Of a stretch of DNA of 64,000 nucleotides, positions 35,744 to 45,182 are shown piece by piece. Each line of letters begins with the position of its first letter. Position 1 is the first letter of the stretch. The translations under genes were made by a program, and so were the position numbers. A model generated the notes under the pieces. That model worked only from the letters and a program-made list of their open reading frames with translations, made no database searches and was not told the origin of the DNA. Origin of the DNA: RUG100 sp034927505 (GTDB lineage Bacteria > Bacillota > Clostridia > Peptostreptococcales > Anaerovoracaceae); NCBI GenBank assembly GCA_034927505.1, contig JAYFPY010000024.1:1-64000 (forward strand), given 5' to 3'.

Positions 35744-37092
35744 AATACGATACTGTTGTTATAGGATTTGGCAAGGCCGGAAAAACTCTTGCTGCCACTC
35801 TTGCAAAGAGAGGCGAAAAAGTTGCGGTGATAGAAAAATCACCTGAGATGTATGGAGGCACATGCATAAATGTAGGCTGCATACCGTCCAAATCACTGGT
35901 CACCGCTGCAGGAGCAGCTGATCATCTAAAGAATGCACCTTTTGAAAAAAGGGCAGAATATTATGCCGGCGCTATAAATGAAAAAAGACGTGTAACGGGT
36001 ATGCTGAGAAAGAAAAATTATGACAAGCTGAATGATGATCCGAATATTATTGTATACGACGGATACGGACGTTTCATATCTCCTTCTCAGATCGAAGTCC
36101 TTTTGAACAGCGGAGGGGAAAAGATCCTGGAAGGAGAAAAAATAGTGATAAACACCGGAGCTTCTCCGGTCGAGATAAATATTCCGGGTATGAAAAACAA
36201 TCCGCAAGTATATACCAGCGAGACTCTTATGGACGAGGAACAGCTTCCGGAGAGACTGACCCTCATTGGAGCCGGGTACATCGGCATGGAGTTTGCCTCG
36301 ATGTACTCAAAGTTCGGATCCAAGGTCACAGTACTTCAGGACAGTGATGTTTTCCTGCCGAAGGAAGACAGGGATGTGGCGGAAGCCATCAAAGGCATAC
36401 TTGAAAAACAGGGAGTGGACTTCCTTTTGAACGCAAATACCCGTGAGATCGATGGCGGCGATGTACGGTACGAGCAAAACGGAAAAGAAATCGTTCTCGA
36501 AGGAGACGCCATACTCATAGCCACAGGAAGGAAAGCAAATACTGAAGGGCTGCAGACGGAAAAGGCAGGCATAGAACTGACATCCAGAGGGGCAGTAAAA
36601 GTCGATGAGCTTCTCAGGACAGGCGTGCCGAACATCTGGGCTGTGGGCGATGTCAACGGCGGGCCCCAGTTTACGTTCATCTCTCTGGACGATCACAGGA
36701 TAGTAATGTCACAGCTGAACGGCAGGGGATACACCAGGGAACAGAGAAAAAATGTGCCCTACAGTGTGTTCATGGATACGCCTCTTGGGCGTGTGGGGAT
36801 CACCGAAGCACAGGCAAAGCAGCAGGGGATACCGTATCGGATTGTAAAGATGCCGACGGCGGCTGTGCCGAAAGCTCAGGTGCTGCGAAAGACTGATGGG
36901 CTGCTGAAAGCGGTCATCCACGCAGAAACGGGCAGGGTGCTGGGAGTTTCCCTCCTGTGCCCGGAAGCTTATGAGATGGTGAATCTTATAAAGCTGGCAA
37001 TGGACAATGATGTCGGATATGAACAGCTGAGGGATCAGATATATACACATCCGACTATGACAGAAGCGTTCAACGATCTGTTTTCACAGTAA
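35740..37092 (+). CDS. RclA-like FAD/NAD(P)-disulfide oxidoreductase
   Basis: A 450-residue flavoenzyme of the pyridine-nucleotide-disulfide family. It has FAD motif VVIGFGKAGKTLA (about 6-18), redox-active pair GGTCINVGCIPSK (about 40-52), NAD(P) motif LIGAGYIGMEFAS (about 172-184), and a C-terminal THPTMTEAFNDLF with the active-site His of the dimer partner. The ending and length match RclA (YkgC), a copper(II)-reducing enzyme protecting from hypochlorous acid, better than dihydrolipoamide dehydrogenase. No lipoyl partner genes are nearby. The ATG at 35740 overlaps the Rrf2 stop and follows AAAGGAG. A terminator follows. Confidence 0.85.
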   Translation: MKYDTVVIGFGKAGKTLAATLAKRGEKVAVIEKSPEMYGGTCINVGCIPSKSLVTAAGAADHLKNAPFEKRAEYYAGAINEKRRVTGMLRKKNYDKLNDDPNIIVYDGYGRFISPSQIEVLLNSGGEKILEGEKIVINTGASPVEINIPGMKNNPQVYTSETLMDEEQLPERLTLIGAGYIGMEFASMYSKFGSKVTVLQDSDVFLPKEDRDVAEAIKGILEKQGVDFLLNANTREIDGGDVRYEQNGKEIVLEGDAILIATGRKANTEGLQTEKAGIELTSRGAVKVDELLRTGVPNIWAVGDVNGGPQFTFISLDDHRIVMSQLNGRGYTREQRKNVPYSVFMDTPLGRVGITEAQAKQQGIPYRIVKMPTAAVPKAQVLRKTDGLLKAVIHAETGRVLGVSLLCPEAYEMVNLIKLAMDNDVGYEQLRDQIYTHPTMTEAFNDLFSQ

Positions 37093-37103
37093 AATCATTA
37101 TTT

Positions 37104-37128
37104 CGGGCTGCCTCAGGCAGCCCGTTTT
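37104..37128 (+). terminator. Rho-independent terminator
   Basis: A 9-bp perfect stem CGGGCTGCC/GGCAGCCCG with a TCA loop and T4, separating the RclA-like gene from the Wadjet operon. Confidence 0.9.
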
Positions 37129-37221
37129 CATAGGTATAAAAGGAATGCAACATATGGAAGAAAAGCGAAAGAAGTGTTATTATAGTAGATATTCATGCTA
37201 AAAAAACAGTGAGGAGAAAAA

Positions 37222-38685
37222 ATGTCGGCAGAGCCAAAGAAAAACTCATCTGAAAGAGAATATACATCTGTAAATGAGCTGCAGAAGAGCGGGCTGTTTG
37301 ATGTTATACCGCCTAATTTTTTTTCTCCGCTGGCTTCGCCAAATAGGATAGTATATTGGGATTGCATATGCAAGCTCTTTTCCGTTATGGAAGCTCAGCT
37401 TTCATTCGGCACAGAAAGAGAAATACTGGCAGATGAACTGCAATTCTATTTTGAACAGAATAATGCTGCTGATTTTGAAGAGGAAGAAATGGCAGCCGCA
37501 GATCCAAGGAAAAAAGCCAATGAGATGCTTCGATTGCTGGAGAATTTCGGATGGCTGGAAGTGGAGACTGATAAAAGCTATGTACAGCGGGTAAATTTCT
37601 ACGATTATGCTGTAAATATCATCAAAGGCTTGTTGGAGATCTCTAATGGAAAAAGAATCGAATATCAGGGATACATATATGTTATATACAGTCTGGTAAA
37701 GACAAGATCGGACCATCCTGCAGTGGTGCTGCAGCAAATCATTGAAAACACGGACATGCTGATAACGGGCCTCAAAAATTTGAATTCAAATATAAAGCAT
37801 TATATCGATGAGCTGACCAGGCATAAAACTGTCGCAGAAATAATGGATGCTCTTTTCAACGACTATATTACAAACATAGTGGATAAAGCTTATCACCGGC
37901 TGTTGACTTCGGATAATGTATCAAAATTCAGGCCGGAAATCATAGACGGCCTGGAAAAATATGCGGGGGATCCCGGCTATATCAGAAAAGCAACGGAAGA
38001 GCTGCAGGTGCTGAAGGAAGTATCGACATCCAAGGCAGAAGAACTGGTGTACCAGTATTTACATGAAACAATGGAGGCCTTTCGCAGCATGGATGATATA
38101 CTGACAGAGATAGATCAGAAGAATACACAGTATCAAAGGGCGGCAATCAATCGCGCCAGGTTCCTGTTGACCGGCAGCGAAGATATACGAGGGCAGATAA
38201 AAGAAATATTGATGTACATGGACTCACAAATAAGAAAGCAGGAGATGGATCTGAACGGCATATATGAGATCGAGTATACGGATCAGCTGATCAGACTTTT
38301 TGGAAGCAGCTTTATAGACGAAAAATCATTTTACAGCCCGATAGAAGGCAGGAAGGAATTTCATCCTGAGCAGATACTGGCATATGGACCGGACATAGAA
38401 CTGCGAAATGAAAAGCTGCGCCGTATGACTGAAAAAATGCGCCGTATATTGAGTCCGGAACGGATAGACGAATATGTAACGAAAGAGATGGGACAAGAGA
38501 ACATGATAAGAGCTTCTCGGCTGCCTATGGAGAGCATAGAAGATTTTATAAAAATAATCTATGTAAGGCTATATGGGAGACGAAAGAATATGAGTTATAA
38601 AATCAAAGAAATCAATATAGAATGTTATGTTGGTAATGGATACAGATTTCCTGATTTTACAATAGAAAAGAGGAATAAAATATGA
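37222..38685 (+). CDS. jetA: Wadjet system protein JetA (kleisin-like subunit)
   Basis: First gene of the anti-plasmid Wadjet operon; 487 residues, helical throughout, without a signal peptide. It begins after the opening stretch with LQKSGLFDVIPPNFFSPLASP (about 21-41), typical of the JetA family formerly called DUF5716. JetA links the JetC ATPase heads as a kleisin and binds JetB. From memory this JetA type belongs to type II Wadjet rather than the DUF3375 type I. Start ATG after GTGAGGAG. Its stop overlaps the jetB start by 4 bp. Confidence 0.9.
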   Translation: MSAEPKKNSSEREYTSVNELQKSGLFDVIPPNFFSPLASPNRIVYWDCICKLFSVMEAQLSFGTEREILADELQFYFEQNNAADFEEEEMAAADPRKKANEMLRLLENFGWLEVETDKSYVQRVNFYDYAVNIIKGLLEISNGKRIEYQGYIYVIYSLVKTRSDHPAVVLQQIIENTDMLITGLKNLNSNIKHYIDELTRHKTVAEIMDALFNDYITNIVDKAYHRLLTSDNVSKFRPEIIDGLEKYAGDPGYIRKATEELQVLKEVSTSKAEELVYQYLHETMEAFRSMDDILTEIDQKNTQYQRAAINRARFLLTGSEDIRGQIKEILMYMDSQIRKQEMDLNGIYEIEYTDQLIRLFGSSFIDEKSFYSPIEGRKEFHPEQILAYGPDIELRNEKLRRMTEKMRRILSPERIDEYVTKEMGQENMIRASRLPMESIEDFIKIIYVRLYGRRKNMSYKIKEINIECYVGNGYRFPDFTIEKRNKI

Positions 38686-39281
38686 ATCTTCTGGAAGGGA
38701 TGATGGCTCGGGATCAGGATGAATTCCGACGAATATGCAACAAGCTTATCAATATTTGTTTTTTGTGCAAACAAAATGAAACGACTCGCACCGATTATTA
38801 TTTTATATTAAGATACAGAGAGAAATTCGATGATTTTTTAGGAGTGTTGGGATACAGACTGGAAATAAATGAAGAATACGGGGTAGTACAGCTGGTCAAT
38901 GGATCGGATGTGAACCGCCGCAATCTAAAGCTGTATGAGTCGATAATTTTGCTGATACTGCGTATTTTGTTCGATGAAAAGAAAAGGGAACTGTCTGTGT
39001 CGGACGAGGTAATAGTAAACCTTGGAGACATACAGGATAAATTTATGAGTTTAAAAATACGGGATAAAATGATAGATAAAACAACCATGAGGAATACATT
39101 GCGAGTATTGAAACGATATCAGCTGATAGAACTGCTGGATCGGGATATGGGCAATGAAGAGTCCAGGATACTGATATATGATTCTATACTCATGGCTGTG
39201 CGTGTGGAAGATATAAAAAGCGTATATGAAAAAATAGCAGGCTATAGAAAGGGGACGTCGGAAAATGAAGAAACTGACTAA
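38682..39281 (+). CDS. jetB: Wadjet system protein JetB (DUF4194, KITE-like subunit)
   Basis: A 199-residue winged-helix protein of the DUF4194 type: an N-terminal helical part (RICNKLINICFLCKQ), the beta hairpin GYRLEINEEYGVVQLVNGSD (about 60-79), LYESIILLILRILFDEK (about 87) and the RNTLRVLKRYQLIELLDRD wing (about 131-149). It binds the JetA kleisin, like MukE or ScpB. It is translationally coupled at both ends: ATGA overlap with jetA and 17-bp overlap with jetC. Confidence 0.9.
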   Translation: MNLLEGMMARDQDEFRRICNKLINICFLCKQNETTRTDYYFILRYREKFDDFLGVLGYRLEINEEYGVVQLVNGSDVNRRNLKLYESIILLILRILFDEKKRELSVSDEVIVNLGDIQDKFMSLKIRDKMIDKTTMRNTLRVLKRYQLIELLDRDMGNEESRILIYDSILMAVRVEDIKSVYEKIAGYRKGTSENEETD

Positions 39282-42200
39282 ACTAAAACTGATAAACTGG
39301 CACAGGTTTTCAAATTCAACTATAGAGTTTGGTGATTCGACATTGATATCGGGTGAGAACGGTGCCGGGAAATCGACGCTTTTAGATGCTATACAGTTTG
39401 TTGTCACAGGGTCTGCAAGTCATTTCAATAAGGCTGCTCATGAAAATGGAAAGCGAAAACTAACAGGATACATCAGATGTAAAACCGGCATAGAGGATCG
39501 CCCCTATGAGAGGACAGGCGCGATCAGTGCACATGTTGCCATGGAATTCTATGAGGAAAAAAGAGATAGATATTTTGTGGTAGGCGCTGTAGTGGATTCT
39601 GCTTCGGAAGGGCAGGAAACAGTAGCTCGTTATCTTATCGATGATGAAATGCTGGCAGATGAAATGTTTATGGAAGGGAACCGACCGAGGACAATAACAG
39701 AATTTAGGACGTTCAATGGCAGTAGTATAAAAACGTTTGCAAAGACGAATGCAGAAGCAAAGCGTATGATAAAGCAGAGGTTTGGGCGCATTGAGGATAA
39801 GTTTTTCAAGCTGATACCGAAGGCTTTGGCGTTCAAGCCCATAGACGATATCAAGGATTTTGTTTATTCATATGTCCTGGACGAAAAGGAAGTAAATATC
39901 GATACCCTTAGAGAAAACGTCAGAAGCTATCAGGAACTGGAAAAGACGTTAGAAGGTGTAAAAAATCGTATCGAGAATTTAAAGACGATAGAAGAAAGAC
40001 ATCAGGAAGTAAAAAGCTGTTTAGAATCTGATCGAATGTATGAGTATTTTCTGGTGCGGTCCGAATCTGACATCATCGATAGAAATATCAAAAGCTTGAA
40101 GGAAAAAATAGAAAAAGAAAAGTATAGACATTCAGAATTGTTGAAGATGCGAAATGATATGCAGCATGACATCAAGAATAAAAATGAGATATATACGGCG
40201 ATCCTGGTTGAGTTGAAGCAGAATCGTGAATATCAAATAATGGAAGAACAGAAAAAACGTATGGAGGATCTGTGCGATAAACGAGATGCACAGAAGGAAG
40301 AGCAGAAACATCTTCTTGACAGCAGAACAAGAGCTTTGAAGAAAATCGAAAAGCTTTCACATGTCGATGATATCGATCCGTGCGTGGAGCAGTATAAAAA
40401 TGCGTTACGAGATCTGGAAGAAATAGAAGATCTTGTGCCGGTAAAGGGATTGACGGATCGGGTCATAGCGTACAAAAAGGAACTGTATAACCGTCTGCAC
40501 AAAGATATACTGGAATCGAATCTTAAACTGGAGAAGATCATTGAAGAAAAAATAAAGACAGAACAAAACATCAGGAAACTGGAGAGAAAAAAGTTTTCAT
40601 ATCCACCGTCAGTGGAGCTGCTGCGAGACAGTATAGAACAGGAATTCTTACGTATTGGGAGAACTGCTGAACCAAAGATATTATGTGAACTGCTTGAGAT
40701 ATCTGATGAAAAATGGCGTAATGCGGTCGAGGGATATATGAATACACAGCGTTTTCATATACTCGTGGATCCGGAGCATTTTGATATTGCACTGGGAATA
40801 TATGAAAGACTTCGTAAAGAAAGAAAGGTATATGGAGCGGGACTGATCAATACGGGCAAGCTGGACGGGTATGATATGGCGCCGGAAAACAGTCTGGCAG
40901 CGGTGGTGGATTCGAAAAGCTTTTATGCAAAACGATATATAAATATGCTGATGGGAAGAGTCGTCAGATGCGAGAGGATCGACGACCTGAAAAAATTTGA
41001 TGTTTCGATCACAGCCAACTGTATGCGTTATCAGAATCATGTGGCGAGCGCCATCAAACCGCAGATATTCGAGGTGCCTTTTATAGGAAAGAATGCTGTT
41101 AAAATACAGATGGAACAGGCGATAGAGACAAGACAGATATTGCTTCAAAAAGAGGAAAAGGAACGTTCTGTGCTGAAAGGCATAAAAGCTGCAATGGATT
41201 TGACCGACAGCGGGGCTGATATGGATGTGAAATATAACATTGATATAATACCGGAATTGAGGAGGACGGAAATATCTATAACTAAATGTCGTAAAGAAAT
41301 AGATCAGCTGGAAAAACACTCGACTATTATTGAAAAACAGATACGCAGTGAGGAACTGAAAGCAGAAATAGAGCAGATACAGGACAAGGTGTCTCAAAAG
41401 GACAGAGAAATCGGGTCCTGCGAGGCAAACACCGAGACTGCGGAGATAAACCTCGATGAAGCAAAAGCAGCAAAGGAAATAGGTGATGAAAGAAAAGGGA
41501 TCCTCGTTGAATCCGCCGGAGGAAAGCGGAATACGTGGGACAAAGAATATGACAGGCAGATGACAGGCAAGACATATGAACAGTTCCGCTCCAATTTTGA
41601 CAGAAGGAGAAAAGCAAACAATACTTCAAGAGAAAAGGCCGAGGAAAAAATGATTGCTTCCATGGTGGATTATAAAACCTCTTTTGACTTTGGAGCACCG
41701 GCAACATTTGATGCATATCCGGAATATGAAATAGTATATGACAGGCTGATAACATCTGAGCTGCTTGATTATGAAGAAAAAGTAATGAAGGCCAAATTGT
41801 CCGCAGAAGAAGAATTCCGAGAACAGTTTCTTTCAAAGCTTCAGGAAAACATGAAACAGGCACAAGGCGAATTCAAAAACCTGAACAATGCATTGCGAGA
41901 CATAACATTCAGCAATGAACGGTATGAATTCATGTTTATGTCGAGCAAAAGACATGGAAAATACTATGAGATGATCATGGACGATTTCAATGCAGTGCAG
42001 GGGGAATCGATTTTCAGCGGTATGTTTTACGAAAACCATAAAGAAGTAATAGATGAGTTGTTTTCCAAACTGGCACTGGATAAGGAAAACGGAGAAAAAA
42101 CGCTGAATGAATTTACAGATTATCGTACTTACATGGATTATGATATCAAAATACTGCAAAATGACGGCAATTATTCTTTGTATTCAAAGGTGTGCGAAGA

Positions 42201-42507
42201 AAAAAGCGGAGGCGAAACTCAAACGCCGTTTTATGTTACAGTGGCGGCTTCCTTTGTACAGCTGTACAGCAGCAATATTGGAGGAGAAGCTGTAGGGCTG
42301 GTGATGTTTGACGAGGCGTTCAATAACATGGATGATGAAAGGATCGGAGGGGTATTGGAGTTTTTCAGCCGTCTTCCACTGCAGCTGATAATCGCCGCAC
42401 CGCCGGACAAGATCCAGTATATCGGACCTAAAATGCAGGAAACGCTTTTGATAATGACAGACAACAGAGTCAATTTTGTGGAGGAGTACAGATATGATGC
42501 CGTTTGA
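39265..42507 (+). CDS. jetC: Wadjet system protein JetC (SMC/MukB-like ATPase)
   Basis: A 1,080-residue condensin-like motor. Walker A GENGAGKST at residues 30-38, long coiled coils on both sides of a central hinge (about 205-400 and 640-830), an ABC signature in KSGGETQTPFY (about 981-991) and Walker B GLVMFDEAFNNMDDE (about 1011-1025). JetC extrudes DNA loops to recognise small closed circular plasmids. The MukB-like SGGE signature and the neighbours separate it from SbcC or RecN. The gene overlaps jetB and jetD, consistent with a stoichiometric complex. Confidence 0.93.
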   Translation: MKKLTKLKLINWHRFSNSTIEFGDSTLISGENGAGKSTLLDAIQFVVTGSASHFNKAAHENGKRKLTGYIRCKTGIEDRPYERTGAISAHVAMEFYEEKRDRYFVVGAVVDSASEGQETVARYLIDDEMLADEMFMEGNRPRTITEFRTFNGSSIKTFAKTNAEAKRMIKQRFGRIEDKFFKLIPKALAFKPIDDIKDFVYSYVLDEKEVNIDTLRENVRSYQELEKTLEGVKNRIENLKTIEERHQEVKSCLESDRMYEYFLVRSESDIIDRNIKSLKEKIEKEKYRHSELLKMRNDMQHDIKNKNEIYTAILVELKQNREYQIMEEQKKRMEDLCDKRDAQKEEQKHLLDSRTRALKKIEKLSHVDDIDPCVEQYKNALRDLEEIEDLVPVKGLTDRVIAYKKELYNRLHKDILESNLKLEKIIEEKIKTEQNIRKLERKKFSYPPSVELLRDSIEQEFLRIGRTAEPKILCELLEISDEKWRNAVEGYMNTQRFHILVDPEHFDIALGIYERLRKERKVYGAGLINTGKLDGYDMAPENSLAAVVDSKSFYAKRYINMLMGRVVRCERIDDLKKFDVSITANCMRYQNHVASAIKPQIFEVPFIGKNAVKIQMEQAIETRQILLQKEEKERSVLKGIKAAMDLTDSGADMDVKYNIDIIPELRRTEISITKCRKEIDQLEKHSTIIEKQIRSEELKAEIEQIQDKVSQKDREIGSCEANTETAEINLDEAKAAKEIGDERKGILVESAGGKRNTWDKEYDRQMTGKTYEQFRSNFDRRRKANNTSREKAEEKMIASMVDYKTSFDFGAPATFDAYPEYEIVYDRLITSELLDYEEKVMKAKLSAEEEFREQFLSKLQENMKQAQGEFKNLNNALRDITFSNERYEFMFMSSKRHGKYYEMIMDDFNAVQGESIFSGMFYENHKEVIDELFSKLALDKENGEKTLNEFTDYRTYMDYDIKILQNDGNYSLYSKVCEEKSGGETQTPFYVTVAASFVQLYSSNIGGEAVGLVMFDEAFNNMDDERIGGVLEFFSRLPLQLIIAAPPDKIQYIGPKMQETLLIMTDNRVNFVEEYRYDAV

Positions 42508-43723
42508 AAAAAAGCTCCTGAACAGTCTGGTGGACTCTTATGAAAGGAGTTCGCTGGCAAGGGCGGAGAATAAAGTGGCAGTGCATATTTCATTTTTGTT
42601 CCGCAGGGAAAACATACCTGAGTATTTTGATGAGAGTTCAGGAGAGTATGAAGTGATCCATGCTGTTGCAGACCAACTGGAAAAAAGAGGGCTCATTGAA
42701 ATCAAATGGAGATCAGACAAAAAAGGGCACATTATAGAAAAAGTGGTTTTATGCGAAAAGGCTTTGCCGGAGATATATCGACATTTGAAAAGAGTACCGA
42801 AACGGGATATAGAATCCAAAGCGGCAAAGGTGTTGAGAGAGTTGAGTGAAAGCGGACTTGAAGCGGCGGCTTCAAGCTTTTGTGAAGAGATGGAGAGTCG
42901 CATACAGCAGGGAAAATCGGTGAAGGAGTATTTTGACATCTCAAACCGAGAGGCAGTAAAGGATCTGGTACGTGCTGTTGATCTGGTCGAAAGGAATCAG
43001 GAGGAATGCTTTATACGTGAATTTTCAATAATGCATTTCAATGACAGTAAAAAATTTGAGAAAATGATCGCTAAGGTATGCAGGATAATCAAAGAATATA
43101 TTCCTGAGTATGCGGACCAGGATAATTATGAAGTGCTATCTGAATATCAGATATACCGCACGCCGGCATATGTGTATATAAAAGGTGATATCCGCTTTGA
43201 AACGAAAGAAGGAAGGGTGATCGATGCGGCTGCTTTTCCAAATGGATTAGGATTTTCTTTGACCGGAGAAATGATAAAGTCTTTAGATATGATCGTTGAT
43301 GACAGTATCAGAAACATATTTACTATAGAAAATCTGACGACATTTTTCAGATTCAAAAGGGAAAACAGTCTGATTGTGTATTTAGGCGGATATCATGATC
43401 GTATGCGAAGGAGCCTTTTGCAGAAAATATATAAATTGCTGCCCTGCGCTGAATATTATCATTTCGGAGACATAGATGCAGGCGGATTTCAAATATATCA
43501 TCACTTGACAGAAAAAACGGGCATACCGTTCAAGATGTTCGATATGGATATAAAAATGCTGAAACAATATGGAAATCATGGCAGGCCTCTGACAGAAAAT
43601 GATAAAAGACGTTTGAAAAAACTGCTGGACCGGACAGATGACCCGGAGGAAAAGGATACGATCCGATATATGCTGGAGAATGATTTGAAGCTGGAACAGG
43701 AATGCATGACTATGCATACTTAG
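42494..43723 (+). CDS. jetD: Wadjet system nuclease JetD (TOPRIM/DUF2220)
   Basis: The effector nuclease, 409 residues. The N-terminal half is helical/winged-helix; the C-terminal half is a topoisomerase VI-A-like TOPRIM domain with the glutamate of FTIENLTTF (about 276-284) and the D-x-D of YYHFGDIDAGGF (about 321-332). JetD cleaves the plasmid held by the JetABC motor. The ATG at 42494 lies 7 nt after GGAGGAG and overlaps jetC by 14 bp; 42497 is an equal alternative. All four subunits appear intact, so the system is probably active. Confidence 0.92.
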   Translation: MMPFEKKLLNSLVDSYERSSLARAENKVAVHISFLFRRENIPEYFDESSGEYEVIHAVADQLEKRGLIEIKWRSDKKGHIIEKVVLCEKALPEIYRHLKRVPKRDIESKAAKVLRELSESGLEAAASSFCEEMESRIQQGKSVKEYFDISNREAVKDLVRAVDLVERNQEECFIREFSIMHFNDSKKFEKMIAKVCRIIKEYIPEYADQDNYEVLSEYQIYRTPAYVYIKGDIRFETKEGRVIDAAAFPNGLGFSLTGEMIKSLDMIVDDSIRNIFTIENLTTFFRFKRENSLIVYLGGYHDRMRRSLLQKIYKLLPCAEYYHFGDIDAGGFQIYHHLTEKTGIPFKMFDMDIKMLKQYGNHGRPLTENDKRRLKKLLDRTDDPEEKDTIRYMLENDLKLEQECMTMHT

Positions 43724-43729
43724 AACAGA

Positions 43730-43783
43730 AATATCCCCCGAGCCTGCTCGAGATGAGCGGGGCCGGGGGATATTTTATTTTTT
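43730..43783. terminator. Bidirectional terminator after the Wadjet operon
   Basis: AATATCCCCCG pairs with CGGGGGATATT around an inner GCTC/GAGC stem, then TTATTTTTT. Shared with the convergent PepSY gene. Confidence 0.88.
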
Positions 43784-43796
43784 GAGAGACTGATGA

Positions 43797-44369
43797 TCAG
43801 TCATCGTGACCGCCGTCATCGTGATCTTCGCCATCGTGGTCGACACTGTCTTTGTCCCACTTGGTGATCTTGCCCGATGCAGCATCGATCTCAAATTCAT
43901 ATTCGGTGGTCCCCAGTGTTGCTGAGCCTTCGTAATATGGAGCGGTGCTGCTGCTCTCCAGCTCCATGTCAGTGACAGTCGCGCCTGAAAGGGATTTCAG
44001 CACGATGCTTTCGGCTTTCTTTTCTGTGATAAGGCCCTTGTTCGATGCAGCTGCTCCGGTCTTCTTCGTGCCGCTGTAGTCGCGTTCAACGGATGTGACT
44101 TTTTTGGTCTTCTTATTGATGGTCACATCATAGGATTCATTGTTTGTTTTGTCGTAGTATTCCAGCTCATAGGATCCGTGTTCGCTGTCGATATCCTTGA
44201 AAGCCGCCGTTGACGGCACCTTGGTCTGAGCGATTTTCTTCATGCTGCTCGATGTGGAGGCCTTGACGATGGTCATTGTCCCGAAGACTGCCGCCGCTGT
44301 CACCAGTATGGCCAATCCTGCTGTCAGTATCTTTTTTTTGTTGTTTATTACAGTAGTTTTTATATTCAT
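43797..44369 (-). CDS. PepSY-domain membrane/secreted protein
   Basis: A 190-residue protein with a hydrophobic signal-anchor (about residues 15-40) and two PepSY-like repeats: the first near YELEYYDKTNNESYDVTINKKTKKV (about 75-99), the second near YEFEIDAASGKITKWDKD (about 158-175). It ends in a His/Asp-rich metal-binding-like tail. PepSY proteins often inhibit proteases or sit next to two-component systems, and this one is divergent from such a pair. The start at 44369 follows GAAAGGAG; upstream codons are unlikely. Confidence 0.82.
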   Translation of the reverse strand: MNIKTTVINNKKKILTAGLAILVTAAAVFGTMTIVKASTSSSMKKIAQTKVPSTAAFKDIDSEHGSYELEYYDKTNNESYDVTINKKTKKVTSVERDYSGTKKTGAAASNKGLITEKKAESIVLKSLSGATVTDMELESSSTAPYYEGSATLGTTEYEFEIDAASGKITKWDKDSVDHDGEDHDDGGHDD

Positions 44370-44423
44370 AATTATGCTCCTTTCCTGCACATTGTTAGTT
44401 TCTCTGCTGTATTTTATGGTAAT

Positions 44424-44474
44424 ATTAATCCATGAAGATTAAGATAGTATTAATTTTTTTCATTTAAAATTAAT
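44424..44474. promoter_or_regulatory. ATTAAT direct repeats between PepSY gene and response regulator
   Basis: ATTAAT occurs at 44424-44429, 44449-44454 and 44469-44474, the last two followed by T-runs. The divergent arrangement suggests a binding region for the OmpR-type regulator, possibly controlling the PepSY gene. The composition is simple, so chance is possible. Confidence 0.3.
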
Positions 44475-44513
44475 TTTTTCGCAGTATGATTACCTGTAAA
44501 TGGAGGGATCATT

Positions 44514-45182
44514 ATGAAAGTGCTTATAGTTGAAGATGAAAAAAGACTGTGCAGAATAGTAGCAAAACATCTGAAAGATGAAGGATATACCACGGATATG
44601 TGTTACGACGGCGGCGAGGTGATGGATTATCTTGCAGGGACCGAATATGACGCAGTGGTGCTGGATGTCATGCTTCCGGGCGTAGATGGATTCACACTGC
44701 TGAAAGAGATGAGACAGCGAAGGATGAATGTGCCTGTCCTTATACTGACTGCGAAGAGCGACATCAAAGACAAGGTTACTGGGCTGGATATAGGTGCGGA
44801 CGATTATCTTACAAAGCCGTTTTTGCTGGAAGAATTGTCTGCCAGGCTGCGGGTCATGATACGCCGCGGCGGGGTGGAACGTCTGGACAGCACTTTGACG
44901 GCAGGACCGCTGACGCTGGATACAGATAAAAAAATCGCCATAAGGGAAGGCCGGGAGATATCGCTGACGGCGAAGGAATACGGTATACTGGAATATCTGA
45001 TGCACAACCGGGGCATAGTTTTGTCCCGCGAAAAGATAGAACATCATATTTGGAATTATGATTATGTGGGGAGCAGCAATATCGTCGAAGTTTATATAAG
45101 AAATATAAGAGGAAAGATAGATGATGATTTTGATGAGAAACTGATCACCACAGTGAGAGGGATGGGGTATGTAATAAGATGA
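44514..45182 (+). CDS. OmpR/PhoB-family response regulator
   Basis: A 222-residue two-component regulator: receiver domain with acidic pocket (VEDEK, about 7-11), phosphorylated aspartate in VVLDVML (about 51), Thr in ILTAKSD (about 80) and lysine in YLTKPF (about 102); then a winged-helix output domain ending RGKIDDDFDEKLITTVRGMGYVIR. Start ATG after TGGAGG. Its stop overlaps the kinase start by 4 bp. The likely target is the divergent PepSY gene. Confidence 0.93.
   Translation: MKVLIVEDEKRLCRIVAKHLKDEGYTTDMCYDGGEVMDYLAGTEYDAVVLDVMLPGVDGFTLLKEMRQRRMNVPVLILTAKSDIKDKVTGLDIGADDYLTKPFLLEELSARLRVMIRRGGVERLDSTLTAGPLTLDTDKKIAIREGREISLTAKEYGILEYLMHNRGIVLSREKIEHHIWNYDYVGSSNIVEVYIRNIRGKIDDDFDEKLITTVRGMGYVIR

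Noticed and set aside
35740..37092. Dihydrolipoamide dehydrogenase
   Set aside because: No 2-oxo acid dehydrogenase or glycine cleavage genes nearby, and the C-terminus matches RclA better.
39265..42507. SbcC or RecN repair ATPase
   Set aside because: The overlapping JetA, JetB and JetD genes and the MukB-like signature identify the Wadjet motor.
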